In this document: positions 54,427 through 62,100 of the stretch, in pieces | Numbering within the stretch: position 1 is the stretch's first letter | How the letters are laid out: the number at the start of each line of letters is the position of its first letter | From: an uncultured SAR86 cluster bacterium | GTDB lineage: Bacteria; Pseudomonadota; Gammaproteobacteria; Magnimaribacterales; D2472 | Direction of reading: 5' to 3' | Length of the DNA stretch: 64,000 bases | NCBI GenBank assembly: GCA_902511575.1 | Contig: CABXFU010000003.1 | Coordinates: 96,289 to 160,288, forward strand | Made by a program: the position numbers and the translations under genes | Notes under the pieces: generated by a model | The model's input: the letters and a program-made list of their open reading frames with translations, nothing else | Told to the model about the DNA's origin: nothing | The model's database searches: none

Positions 54427-54434
54427 GATATAAT
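54427..54434 (+). promoter_or_regulatory. Extended -10 promoter element before greA
   Basis: TATAAT at 54429-54434 is preceded by TG with one base between (TGATATAAT from 54426), the extended -10 consensus. The -10 lies 7 nt before the greA ATG, so the predicted start of transcription is the A of the start codon. No good -35 is seen (ATCAAT at a 17-bp spacing), which is usual for extended -10 promoters. No ribosome site precedes greA. Confidence 0.55.
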
Positions 54435-54440
54435 GATTGA

Positions 54441-54917
54441 ATGGATAAGCTTCCCATAACTAAAGCAGGAGAGAAAGATCTCACTGAAAAACTGCGTCAG
54501 CTAAAGACAAAAGATAGGCCTGAAATCTCTCAAGCTATAGCAGAAGCTCGCGCTCACGGAGATCTTAAAGAAAATGCTGAGTATCATGCTGCAAAAGAAC
54601 AACAGGGTTTTATCGAGGCAAAAATTCAAGAAATAGAGCATGCTCTTGCAAATGCACAAGTCATAGATGTTAAAGATATTCCTGAGACTGGTAGAGTTGT
54701 TTTTGGTGCAACAATAGATCTATATGATTTAACCAATGATCAGTCTATTACTTATAAGATAGTTGGCAATTTAGAATCTGATCCTGAAGCAGGTTTAATA
54801 TCTATTCAAACGCCAATCGCTAAAGGTTTGATGGGAAAAAATGTCGGTGATGAAGTCTCAATATCCACACCCTCTGGAACTATTGATCTTGAGATTGAAA
54901 AAGTGCAGCATCTCTAA
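54441..54917 (+). CDS. greA: Transcription elongation factor GreA
   Basis: GreA rescues backtracked RNA polymerase by stimulating transcript cleavage in the secondary channel. The 158 residues match E. coli. The N-terminal coiled coil carries the acidic tip residues in the stretch [20 protein letters not shown] (about residues 34-53), and the C-terminal FKBP-like domain has [20 protein letters not shown]. No ribosome site lies upstream, and an extended -10 ends 7 nt before the ATG, so a leaderless transcript is plausible besides read-through from carB (26 bp upstream). yhbY, often next to greA, is missing. Confidence 0.97.
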   Translation: MDKLPITKAGEKDLTEKLRQLKTKDRPEISQAIAEARAHGDLKENAEYHAAKEQQGFIEAKIQEIEHALANAQVIDVKDIPETGRVVFGATIDLYDLTNDQSITYKIVGNLESDPEAGLISIQTPIAKGLMGKNVGDEVSISTPSGTIDLEIEKVQHL

Positions 54918-54922
54918 GATTT

Positions 54923-55495
54923 ATGCATGCTGATTCATGGGCGTTAAAAGCAAAAAAGCTTGGTCTTAGATCCCGTGCAGTTTTTAAATTGGAAGAAATT
55001 TTAACTAAAACTAAAATCCTCAAAAGAAATAGTTTAGTCTTAGATATCGGCTCTGCTCCTGGTGGTTGGTCTGAGTTAATAAAAACGATGACCCCATCAT
55101 CAAATGTTTATGCAATTGATCTTTTGCCAATGGATCCAATTCAGGATGTAATGTTCTTCCAAGAAGATATTATAAACATTGATACAATTGAAGAAATTTT
55201 CTTACTTAAATCAAAATTTAACCTTGTTATTTCAGATTTAGCCCCCAATTTAACTGGTATAAGAGCCGTTGATGAAGAAAATATATCTGAATTAAATATT
55301 ATTACCCTTGATACAGCTTTGGGGTATTTAAGCAAGAGCAATGGATCATTCATCATCAAAACGTTTCAAAATAGTTTATTGAAAAAATTAAGAACTGAAA
55401 TGGAAAAGAGCTTCCATTTAGTTCAAACTTATAAACCTGCTGCTTCAAAGAGCAAGTCAGCTGAAATTTATTTATATGGAGAAAGGCCGCTATGA
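54923..55495 (+). CDS. rlmE: 23S rRNA (uridine-2'-O) methyltransferase RlmE (FtsJ/RrmJ)
   Basis: RlmE methylates the ribose of U2552 in 23S rRNA. The catalytic Lys-Asp-Lys-Glu set is in place: Lys in [12 protein letters not shown], Asp in SDLAPNLTG, Lys in FIIKTFQ and Glu in SAEIYLYG. The AdoMet loop is [11 protein letters not shown]. At 190 residues it is shorter than E. coli (209), because the N-terminus begins at the AKKLGLRSR helix and lacks the preceding 15-20 residues. An in-frame stop at 54896-54898 and no other start codon after it fix the ATG at 54923. It overlaps ftsH by 4 bp. Confidence 0.96.
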   Translation: MHADSWALKAKKLGLRSRAVFKLEEILTKTKILKRNSLVLDIGSAPGGWSELIKTMTPSSNVYAIDLLPMDPIQDVMFFQEDIINIDTIEEIFLLKSKFNLVISDLAPNLTGIRAVDEENISELNIITLDTALGYLSKSNGSFIIKTFQNSLLKKLRTEMEKSFHLVQTYKPAASKSKSAEIYLYGERPL

Positions 55496-57405
55496 ATTCT
55501 GTTTTTAAAAATGCATTAGTTTGGGTTTTGTTGGGATCAGCTTTGATATTTATATTTAATAATGTTGAAAATACTTCTTCCTCAAAGAGGGAATTGATTT
55601 CATATAGCCAGTTTAAGCAAGAGGTGCTTTCAGACCGAATAGCTAAGGTTGAATATAAAGGCGACCAAATGACTATCTTTGGCGAACGACTGGATGGTAC
55701 AAGATTTGAAACTCGTCATCCAATTTATAAAAGAGATGAGTCTGTTGATAATGCAATAGAAGAGCACGGAGTCATTACTGTCTTTGAAAGTGTTGAACAA
55801 CCTTCAATATGGTCTCAACTTTTAGTGGGAGCCTTTCCAATCCTATTGCTCTTAGGGATTTTCTTCTTTTTTATGCGACAAATGCAAGGCGGCATGTCAG
55901 GTAGAGGCGGACCAATGGCATTTGGAAAGAGCAAAGCAAAATTAATGGAAGGTGGAAAAGTGACTACTACTTTTGAGGATGTTGCTGGCTGTGAAGAGGC
56001 TAAGCAAGACGTTCAAGAGTTAGTAGATTTTTTAAGAGATCCAACAAAATTTCAAAAATTAGGCGGTAAAATTCCTCGAGGTGTTTTAATGGTAGGCCCT
56101 CCAGGTACTGGTAAAACACTATTAGCAAGAGCTATTGCTGGCGAAGCTAAAGTACCATTCTTCTCCATATCTGGTTCAGACTTTGTTGAGATGTTTGTTG
56201 GCGTGGGTGCATCTAGAGTAAGAGATATGTTTGAGCAGGCTCAGAAAAACTCACCCTGCATTGTATTTATTGATGAAATTGATGCAGTTGGGCGTCACAG
56301 AGGTGCAGGTATGGGCGGCGGGCATGATGAGAGAGAGCAAACATTAAATCAGCTACTTGTTGAGATGGATGGTTTTGATGGTAACGATGGCGTGATTGTT
56401 GTTGCTGCAACCAATAGACCTGACGTATTAGATCCTGCCTTGCTGAGGCCTGGACGTTTTGATAGACAGGTTGTCGTAGATTTACCTGATCTAAGAGGCA
56501 GAGAGCAAATCTTAAAAGTTCATATGAAAAAAGTTCCCCTTTCAAAGGATGTTGATGCATTGGTTATCGCAAGAGGAACACCAGGTTTTTCAGGAGCAGA
56601 CCTTGCCAATCTAATCAATGAAGCTGCTTTGTTTGCTGCTAGATATGGTGATAAGAAGGTTGATCAAAATCATTTAGATTTAGCTAAGGATAAAATTATG
56701 ATGGGGCCAGAGCGTAAATCAATGATTATGACTGATGATCAAAAAAGAATTACTGCATATCATGAAGCTGGGCATGCAATAGTTGGAAGATTAAGTCCTG
56801 AACATGACCCTGTATATAAAGTAACAATCATTCCAAGAGGAAGAGCGCTTGGAGTCACAATGTTTTTGCCTGAAGAAGATAGATATATGCAAAGTAAGCA
56901 GTATCTTCATAGTAGAATTGCTGCACTTTTTGGTGGAAGAATTGCAGAAGAAATCATCAATGGAAAAGATGGGATTACGACAGGTGCATCCAATGATATT
57001 GAGGTAGCGACTGGAATTGCTACTAATATGGTTACTAAGTGGGGCTTATCTGATCTGGGGCCTTTAAAATATGGTGAAGATGATTCAAGCCCTTTTTTAG
57101 GAAGGTCTGCATCAATGGCTCCTAAAGGTATTGGTGGAGAGACATCCAATAGTATTGATTTAGAAGTAAAAAAAATAATAGATACCAATTATAAAAAAGC
57201 TACTAAGCTGCTAAAAGATAATCTTGATAAATTACATACCATGGCAGAATCTCTCCTAACTTATGAAACTATTGATTCAGATCAAATCGATGACATTATG
57301 GCTGGAGCTAAGCCTAGAGCTCCCAAAGATTGGGATGAGCCAAAAACACCAAAGAGTAAAACTTCTAAAAAAACTTCCATAAAGGGTCCTGCAGAAGAGT
57401 TATAA
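55492..57405 (+). CDS. ftsH: ATP-dependent zinc metalloprotease FtsH
   Basis: FtsH is the membrane AAA+ protease that degrades misfolded membrane proteins and regulators such as LpxC. The 637 residues comprise two membrane helices (about residues 6-23 and 104-125) around a periplasmic domain, the AAA module with Walker A GPPGTGKT (202-209) and the SRH block [20 protein letters not shown], and the zinc protease motif HEAGH (from about 424). The C-terminal tail is basic and rich in Lys, Thr and Ser. It overlaps rlmE by 4 bp and is followed directly by glmM, without folP. Confidence 0.98.
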   Translation: MNSVFKNALVWVLLGSALIFIFNNVENTSSSKRELISYSQFKQEVLSDRIAKVEYKGDQMTIFGERLDGTRFETRHPIYKRDESVDNAIEEHGVITVFESVEQPSIWSQLLVGAFPILLLLGIFFFFMRQMQGGMSGRGGPMAFGKSKAKLMEGGKVTTTFEDVAGCEEAKQDVQELVDFLRDPTKFQKLGGKIPRGVLMVGPPGTGKTLLARAIAGEAKVPFFSISGSDFVEMFVGVGASRVRDMFEQAQKNSPCIVFIDEIDAVGRHRGAGMGGGHDEREQTLNQLLVEMDGFDGNDGVIVVAATNRPDVLDPALLRPGRFDRQVVVDLPDLRGREQILKVHMKKVPLSKDVDALVIARGTPGFSGADLANLINEAALFAARYGDKKVDQNHLDLAKDKIMMGPERKSMIMTDDQKRITAYHEAGHAIVGRLSPEHDPVYKVTIIPRGRALGVTMFLPEEDRYMQSKQYLHSRIAALFGGRIAEEIINGKDGITTGASNDIEVATGIATNMVTKWGLSDLGPLKYGEDDSSPFLGRSASMAPKGIGGETSNSIDLEVKKIIDTNYKKATKLLKDNLDKLHTMAESLLTYETIDSDQIDDIMAGAKPRAPKDWDEPKTPKSKTSKKTSIKGPAEEL

Positions 57406-57414
57406 TCTTTTTCC

Positions 57415-58731
57415 ATGACTATAAAATTTGGTACTGACGGGATTCGTGGTCCAGTTGAATCTAAAATTACTCCTGAAGTCTGCTTAAGAATTGGGCATGC
57501 AGCGGGAGTTATCTTAAAAGAAATGGGTTGGGAAACAGTTCTTATTGGTAAAGATACTCGTGTTTCAGGTTATATGCTTGAATCTGCACTTCAAGCAGGA
57601 TTTATTGCTGCCGGGGTAAATGTTAGATTGCTTGGCCCATTACCAACACCAGGGGTAGCATATTTAACTCGATCCTTAAGAAATCAGTTTGGGTTAGTAA
57701 TTAGCGCATCTCATAACAACTATTTAGATAATGGGATTAAGTTATTTGCTGGAACTGGTGAAAAAATTTCAAAAGATGCTGAGAAAAAAATAGAGAAGCT
57801 GCTTGCAGGCGATTTGAAGCCTGTGAAAACTGCTGAGCTAGGCAAAGCTCAAAGATTTGATGAATCTGGAGATAGATACATAGAGTTTTGCAAATCAACC
57901 GTCCCTCCTGATGTCTCATTTGAATCATTGAGAATAGTTCTAGATTGTGCAAATGGAGCTTGCTACAAGGTTAGTCCTTCAATTTTAAGAGAGTTAGGAG
58001 CAGAAGTAATCTCAATAGGCACAGAACCTGATGGATACAATATCAATCATGAATGCGGCTCTACTCATCCTGAGAGAGCTCAAGAGGAAGTAATTAAGCA
58101 AAGAGCAGATTTCGGAATTGCACTTGACGGTGATGGAGATCGAGTGGTCTTGATTGATAGAAAGGGCAATATTTTAGATGGTGACGATATTATGTATATT
58201 CTTGCTTATGCTAATCCAAATAGAACGGGTCCTTGGTCTGGAATAGTCGGAACTTCAATGACAAATCTGGGTTTTGAAGAAGGCGTAAAAAAATTAGGGT
58301 ATAAGTTTAAAAGGGCTGATGTTGGCGATAAGTATGTAAGTCAGATGCTGCAAAAAGAAGGCTGGATGCTTGGAGGAGAGCCTTCGGGCCATATCATTTG
58401 TCGTGACTTGGTTAGTACTGGAGATGGAACAATTGCTGCATTAAAAGTTATATCTTCTTTGTTGATTTTAGAAAAAGATCCTGAAGAAATTTTACGTAAT
58501 TACACAAAAATGCCTCAGATTAATATAAATGTGGAAGTTGATAATAAAGACATTCTTTCAGATTCTGATATTCAAAAAAAAATAAAAGAAATTGAATCAG
58601 ATCTTACCGTTGGCAGGGTTTTGGTTAGGCCTTCTGGAACTGAAAACAAGATAAGAGTAATGGTTGAGTCAGATGATGAGATAACTGCTACCAAATATGC
58701 AAAAGATATTGCAGCAATGTTTAAAAAATAA
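57415..58731 (+). CDS. glmM: Phosphoglucosamine mutase
   Basis: GlmM converts glucosamine-6-phosphate to glucosamine-1-phosphate for peptidoglycan and LPS. It has 438 residues (E. coli 445). The phosphoserine loop SASHNN is at residues 97-102 with catalytic Ser99, the metal loop is DGDGDRVVLID, the sugar-binding loop is GGEPSGHI, and the phosphate-binding loop is RPSGTENKIRVMVE. It is 9 bp after ftsH; the usual folP is absent. tpiA follows after 3 bp. Confidence 0.97.
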   Translation: MTIKFGTDGIRGPVESKITPEVCLRIGHAAGVILKEMGWETVLIGKDTRVSGYMLESALQAGFIAAGVNVRLLGPLPTPGVAYLTRSLRNQFGLVISASHNNYLDNGIKLFAGTGEKISKDAEKKIEKLLAGDLKPVKTAELGKAQRFDESGDRYIEFCKSTVPPDVSFESLRIVLDCANGACYKVSPSILRELGAEVISIGTEPDGYNINHECGSTHPERAQEEVIKQRADFGIALDGDGDRVVLIDRKGNILDGDDIMYILAYANPNRTGPWSGIVGTSMTNLGFEEGVKKLGYKFKRADVGDKYVSQMLQKEGWMLGGEPSGHIICRDLVSTGDGTIAALKVISSLLILEKDPEEILRNYTKMPQININVEVDNKDILSDSDIQKKIKEIESDLTVGRVLVRPSGTENKIRVMVESDDEITATKYAKDIAAMFKK

Positions 58732-58734
58732 CCC

Positions 58735-59487
58735 ATGTCATTATGTTTAGTAGCAAATTGGAAACTCAATGGTTCCAAAGAATTTAACCATCAATGGGCG
58801 CTTGAATTCTTGAGAAATTTCAATGGCAACAATTTTTCAATTCTAGGCATTGCACCAGCTTCTTTGTACATCGACCATCTGAAGACCATACTAACTGATT
58901 GCGATATTGAGATTGGCTCTCAAAATATTGATTTGGAAGAAACAGGGGCACGTACTGGAGAAATATCTGCCTCCATGATCAAAGAGCTAGGATGTGCATT
59001 TAGCATCATTGGTCACTCTGAAAGAAGAATGTTGTTCCATGAAACTAATCAGATGATTTGTCAGAAATTAATTCAAGCTGATAATAACTCTGTAATTCCC
59101 ATTTTATGTATTGGGGAGTCAGCTGAAGAGAACCAAAGTAATAATACTTTCAATGTACTTGAGCAACAGATAATTGAGGCCCTTGAGAATGCAAATGAAT
59201 TAAGCGCTTTGATTATTGCCTATGAACCTGTTTGGGCGATTGGGTCTGGCAAAACACCAAAACCAGAAGAAATAAATTCTGTTCATGAAATGATCAAAGA
59301 TGTAGTACAATCTCGTTTTCCGAAAATTGGTTTAGAGTCAGTTTTGTATGGAGGGAGTGTAAACTTCAAAAATGCATCATCTTTGTTCGAGCAAAAAAAT
59401 GTTGATGGAGCATTAATAGGCGGAGCTTCTTTGGACGGAAGAGAGTTTGCTTTAATTGCAAATGTCTTTAATGAACTAAGGGTATAA
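58735..59487 (+). CDS. tpiA: Triosephosphate isomerase
   Basis: TpiA interconverts DHAP and glyceraldehyde-3-phosphate. The 250-residue TIM barrel shows VANWKLNGSKE (catalytic Lys), GHSERRM (catalytic His), AYEPVWAIGSGKTP (catalytic Glu and mobile loop) and LYGGSVN (phosphate binding). It links with the GlpD-like and AGPS-like enzymes through DHAP, though it is in a different unit. It lies between glmM and secG in the usual gammaproteobacterial order. No clear ribosome site precedes it. Confidence 0.97.
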   Translation: MSLCLVANWKLNGSKEFNHQWALEFLRNFNGNNFSILGIAPASLYIDHLKTILTDCDIEIGSQNIDLEETGARTGEISASMIKELGCAFSIIGHSERRMLFHETNQMICQKLIQADNNSVIPILCIGESAEENQSNNTFNVLEQQIIEALENANELSALIIAYEPVWAIGSGKTPKPEEINSVHEMIKDVVQSRFPKIGLESVLYGGSVNFKNASSLFEQKNVDGALIGGASLDGREFALIANVFNELRV

Positions 59488-59489
59488 CA

Positions 59490-59795
59490 ATGATTATTAC
59501 AGCAATTAAAATTATCTGCATAATCCTAGCAATTGTATTGATTGTGTTAGTAATTTTGCAGCAAGGCAAGGGTTCTGACTTGGGTTCAGCCTTCGGTGGC
59601 GGATCTTCAAATTCCATGTTCGGTGCAGTAGGACCCTCTAACTTTCTTGGAAAACTGACAGCATTTATTGCCGCTCTTTTTTTAATCCTGAATTTAGCTC
59701 AAGCAGTATTATTAAAAAACGCTAATACTGAAGTATTGTTTACTGATGAAGAAATTCAAGAAGCAACAAAAACAACCGAAATCCCAGTAGAGTAA
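59490..59795 (+). CDS. secG: Protein translocase subunit SecG
   Basis: SecG is a small SecYEG subunit that helps protein export. The 101 residues have two membrane helices (IIITAIKIICIILAIVLIVLV type N-terminal helix; FLGKLTAFIAALFLILNLAQAV) joined by the family's glycine-rich loop QQGKGSDLGSAFGGGSSNSMFG. The start is 2 bp after tpiA. The C-terminal tail is short and acidic. In relatives a tRNA-Leu gene follows in the same direction; here it lies on the other strand. Confidence 0.95.
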   Translation: MIITAIKIICIILAIVLIVLVILQQGKGSDLGSAFGGGSSNSMFGAVGPSNFLGKLTAFIAALFLILNLAQAVLLKNANTEVLFTDEEIQEATKTTEIPVE

Positions 59796-59828
59796 TTCAA
59801 TAAGATCTCTTAATCTTATAATAAGGTA

Positions 59829-59915
59829 TGGTGCCGAAAGCGGGACTTGAACCCGCACGAGCTTTCGCTCACTAACCCCTCAAGCTAGCGTGTCTACCAA
59901 TTCCACCACTTCGGC
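59829..59915 (-). tRNA. tRNA-Leu (GAG)
   Basis: An 87-nt gene including encoded CCA. The acceptor GCCGAAG (5' end at 59915) pairs with the 3' strand. It has a long variable arm as expected of tRNA-Leu, the T-loop GGTTCAAGTCC, and the anticodon loop TTGAGGG with anticodon GAG (complement of 59879-59881). It is read from the minus strand, opposite to secG and the downstream tRNA. The spacer on each side is AT-rich and holds no protein-coding gene. Confidence 0.96.
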
Positions 59916-59925
59916 AAAGTGAAGA

Positions 59926-59934
59926 ATTATAACA
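59926..59934 (-). promoter_or_regulatory. Extended -10 promoter of tRNA-Leu
   Basis: On the minus strand TGTTATAAT (TG, one base, then TATAAT at 59931-59926) is a perfect extended -10. It ends about 10 nt before the mature tRNA 5' end, predicting a start near 59919. No clear -35 is seen. It shows that the inverted tRNA gene has its own promoter. Confidence 0.6.
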
Positions 59935-59971
59935 AGATAAATTTTTATTGCTTAAATAAATTTGAATTGAC

Positions 59972-59999
59972 TTGACCTTCAGTACTTGCTTTCTATACA
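59972..59999 (+). promoter_or_regulatory. Promoter of initiator tRNA / rimP-nusA-infB
   Basis: TTGACC (59972-59977), a 16-bp spacer and TATACA (59994-59999) precede the tRNA-fMet 5' end at 60016 by about the right distance (predicted start near 60006). It probably drives the tRNA and, through the leaky terminator at 60110, the rimP-nusA-infB genes. Confidence 0.55.
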
Positions 60000-60015
60000 C
60001 TCTATTCCTCTGCGA

Positions 60016-60092
<77 letters not shown>

Positions 60093-60109
60093 GTAAATTA
60101 GATACGAAC

Positions 60110-60130
60110 TGGGGCAATTGCCCCATTTTT
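60110..60130 (+). terminator. Terminator/attenuator between tRNA-fMet and rimP
   Basis: A perfect inverted repeat TGGGGC-AATT-GCCCCA (60110-60125) is followed by TTTTT and, after one A, another TTTTT. It reads as a Rho-independent terminator of the tRNA transcript. As rimP starts only 13 bp later with no evident promoter between, it probably acts as a partial terminator regulating the rimP-nusA-infB genes. Confidence 0.88.
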
Positions 60131-60142
60131 ATTTTTAGAGAT

Positions 60143-60619
60143 ATGAGAATAGAAGAAATAGAAGATGCCATCGAACCTGTTGTGACCAGCCATGGTTGTG
60201 AGCTTTGGGGTGTCGAATTATTAAGAGGGAAAAAGAGACCTACAATTAGAGTCTATATTGATGCAATTGCCGGTGCAACGATAGAGGATTGTGAAAAAGT
60301 AGCTAAGGATCTTAACTATGAGCTTGCTTTAAATGATGCATTTTTAGACCAGGATTATGTTCTAGAGGTATCTACACCAGGCATAGATCGAAAGTTTTTT
60401 AAAGCTGAGCAACTTTCAGCATTTTTAAAAGAGGAATTTGATTTAAAGCTAAGAGAAATTAAAAATGGTAAAAAAAGTCTTGTAGCTAAGCTTATTGATG
60501 TTAACAATGATGAAATCTTGTTTGATTGTGGGGAAGAAGAAATGAGCTTAAATTTTATAGATCTTGACCTATGCAGACTAAAGCCAAATTTTGAAGAACT
60601 TATGAGGGTAAATAAATAA
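60143..60619 (+). CDS. rimP: Ribosome maturation factor RimP
   Basis: RimP helps assemble the 30S subunit. The 158 residues (E. coli 150) show the family start IEEIEDAIEPVVTSHGCELWGVEL, the strand RPTIRVYIDA, then EDCEKVAKDLNYEL and the conserved DYVLEVSTPGIDRKF. A longer open frame from 59972 crosses the tRNA gene and its terminator, so the ATG at 60143 is used. The stop shares a base with the nusA ATG. No strong ribosome site (only TAGAGAT). Confidence 0.96.
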   Translation: MRIEEIEDAIEPVVTSHGCELWGVELLRGKKRPTIRVYIDAIAGATIEDCEKVAKDLNYELALNDAFLDQDYVLEVSTPGIDRKFFKAEQLSAFLKEEFDLKLREIKNGKKSLVAKLIDVNNDEILFDCGEEEMSLNFIDLDLCRLKPNFEELMRVNK

Positions 60620-62082
60620 TGGAAAGCATTGAAATTTTAGCAGTAGTTGAATCTGTTTCTAATGAGAAAGGTATTGAAGAGGGAATTATATTTGGAGCTC
60701 TAGAGACAGCTATTGCAAGTGCATCTCTAAGACATTTTCATGAAGATGCAGATATATCTGTTTCTATTGATCGAGCTTCAGGGGAATACTCAACTCATAG
60801 GCATTGGCTTGTAGAAGATGAAAATTCTGAAGATTTTCATAAGGAAACTCATATTACAGAATCAGATTCTAAAATGAGCATCGGCGATACTTTTTCACAA
60901 GACGTAGATAATGTTGCATTTGGAAGAATTGAAACTCAAGCAGCTCGTCAAGTCATGATGCAAAAGGTTCGTGAAGCCGAAAGAGATACAATTGTGGCAA
61001 TGTTCAAATCTCAAGATAACTCCTTAATGAATGGAACTGTCAAAAGAGTAACCAGAGACAATATTATTGTTGACATTGGAAATGACATCGAAGCAATTCT
61101 CCCAAGAGACCAACTGCTTCCAGGTGAGATATATAAAATTAATGATAGGATGCGAGCGATACTTCAAATCAAAGAAATTGAGGGTAGGGGTTCTCAACTA
61201 ATGTTAAGCAGAACATGCTCTGAAATGGTTACGGAATTATTTAGAATTGAAGTTCCTGAAATTAATGAGGACATCATTGAAATTAGAGGAATTGCTAGAG
61301 ATGCTGGCTCTAGATCAAAAATTACTGTGAAAACAAATGATGGGCGCATAGACCCTGTTGGAGCTTGCGTTGGAATGCGAGGTTCAAGAGTGCAGTCAGT
61401 TTCTGGCGAGCTTGGAAATGAAAGAATAGATATTATTATTTATGATGATAATCCTGCACAATTGGTAATTAATTCTCTTGCTCCTGCGAAAGTTGAATCA
61501 ATCGTTATGGACGAAGATTCTCGTTCAATGGAGCTTGCTGTAAATGAAGAAAATTTAGCTCTTGCTATTGGTTCAAGAGGTCAAAATATTAGACTAGCAT
61601 CCAGACTGGTCGGGTGGGAACTAAATATTATCAGCAGCAATGAAGCTGAAGCAAAAGAGAGGGTTGTGGAAGCCGAATTTCAAGCCAAGCTTATGGACAA
61701 TCTAAGTATTGATGAAAAAGAGGCTGAAACTCTAATTAGAGGAGGATTTCTAACTTTTGATGATATTGCTTATGCTGAAGATGGAAAGCTATCAGTTGCC
61801 ATGGAAATTGATGAAACAAGAGCTGAAGAAATTAAAGCTGCAGCTGCAGACGCTGCATTGATGGAAGCCATGGGCGAGATAACTCAAGAAGAATCAAACC
61901 TAGAATCACTCATAGAATTAGGCTTTAGTGAAGAAGAGGTGGAAACTCTTGTCTCTAATGCTCTTAAAAGCAAAGATGATATTGCAGAATTGGCTGTGGA
62001 TGAGCTACAAGATATTGTTGAAATCACCGAAAAGAAAGCAGCAGATATTATAATGAAAGCTCGAGAAAGCTGGTTTAACTAA
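60619..62082 (+). CDS. nusA: Transcription termination/antitermination factor NusA
   Basis: NusA binds RNA polymerase and nascent RNA to control pausing, termination and antitermination. The 487 residues (E. coli 495) include the N-terminal polymerase-binding domain, an S1 domain (MNGTVKRVTRDNIIVDIGND, about residue 135), KH1 (DPVGACVGMRGSRVQSVSGEL), KH2 (LAIGSRGQNIRLASRLVGWEL) and two C-terminal acidic repeats. The repeats are ETLIRGGFLTFDDIAYAED and SLIELGFSEEEVETLVSNAL, the gammaproteobacterial AR1/AR2. It overlaps rimP by one base. The gene order rimP-nusA-infB is conserved. Confidence 0.97.
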   Translation: MESIEILAVVESVSNEKGIEEGIIFGALETAIASASLRHFHEDADISVSIDRASGEYSTHRHWLVEDENSEDFHKETHITESDSKMSIGDTFSQDVDNVAFGRIETQAARQVMMQKVREAERDTIVAMFKSQDNSLMNGTVKRVTRDNIIVDIGNDIEAILPRDQLLPGEIYKINDRMRAILQIKEIEGRGSQLMLSRTCSEMVTELFRIEVPEINEDIIEIRGIARDAGSRSKITVKTNDGRIDPVGACVGMRGSRVQSVSGELGNERIDIIIYDDNPAQLVINSLAPAKVESIVMDEDSRSMELAVNEENLALAIGSRGQNIRLASRLVGWELNIISSNEAEAKERVVEAEFQAKLMDNLSIDEKEAETLIRGGFLTFDDIAYAEDGKLSVAMEIDETRAEEIKAAAADAALMEAMGEITQEESNLESLIELGFSEEEVETLVSNALKSKDDIAELAVDELQDIVEITEKKAADIIMKARESWFN

Positions 62083-62100
62083 AAAAAGGAAGTTATTGCT

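Noticed and set aside
59800..59819. Inverted repeat ATAAGAT/ATCTTAT after secG as a terminator
   Set aside because: The stem is almost all A-T with no following T-run on either strand; it is probably chance in AT-rich DNA.
62095..62100. ATT at 62095 as infB start
   Set aside because: It leaves only 2 nt after the ribosome site; the TTG at 62101 has normal spacing and a matching IF2 N-terminus.
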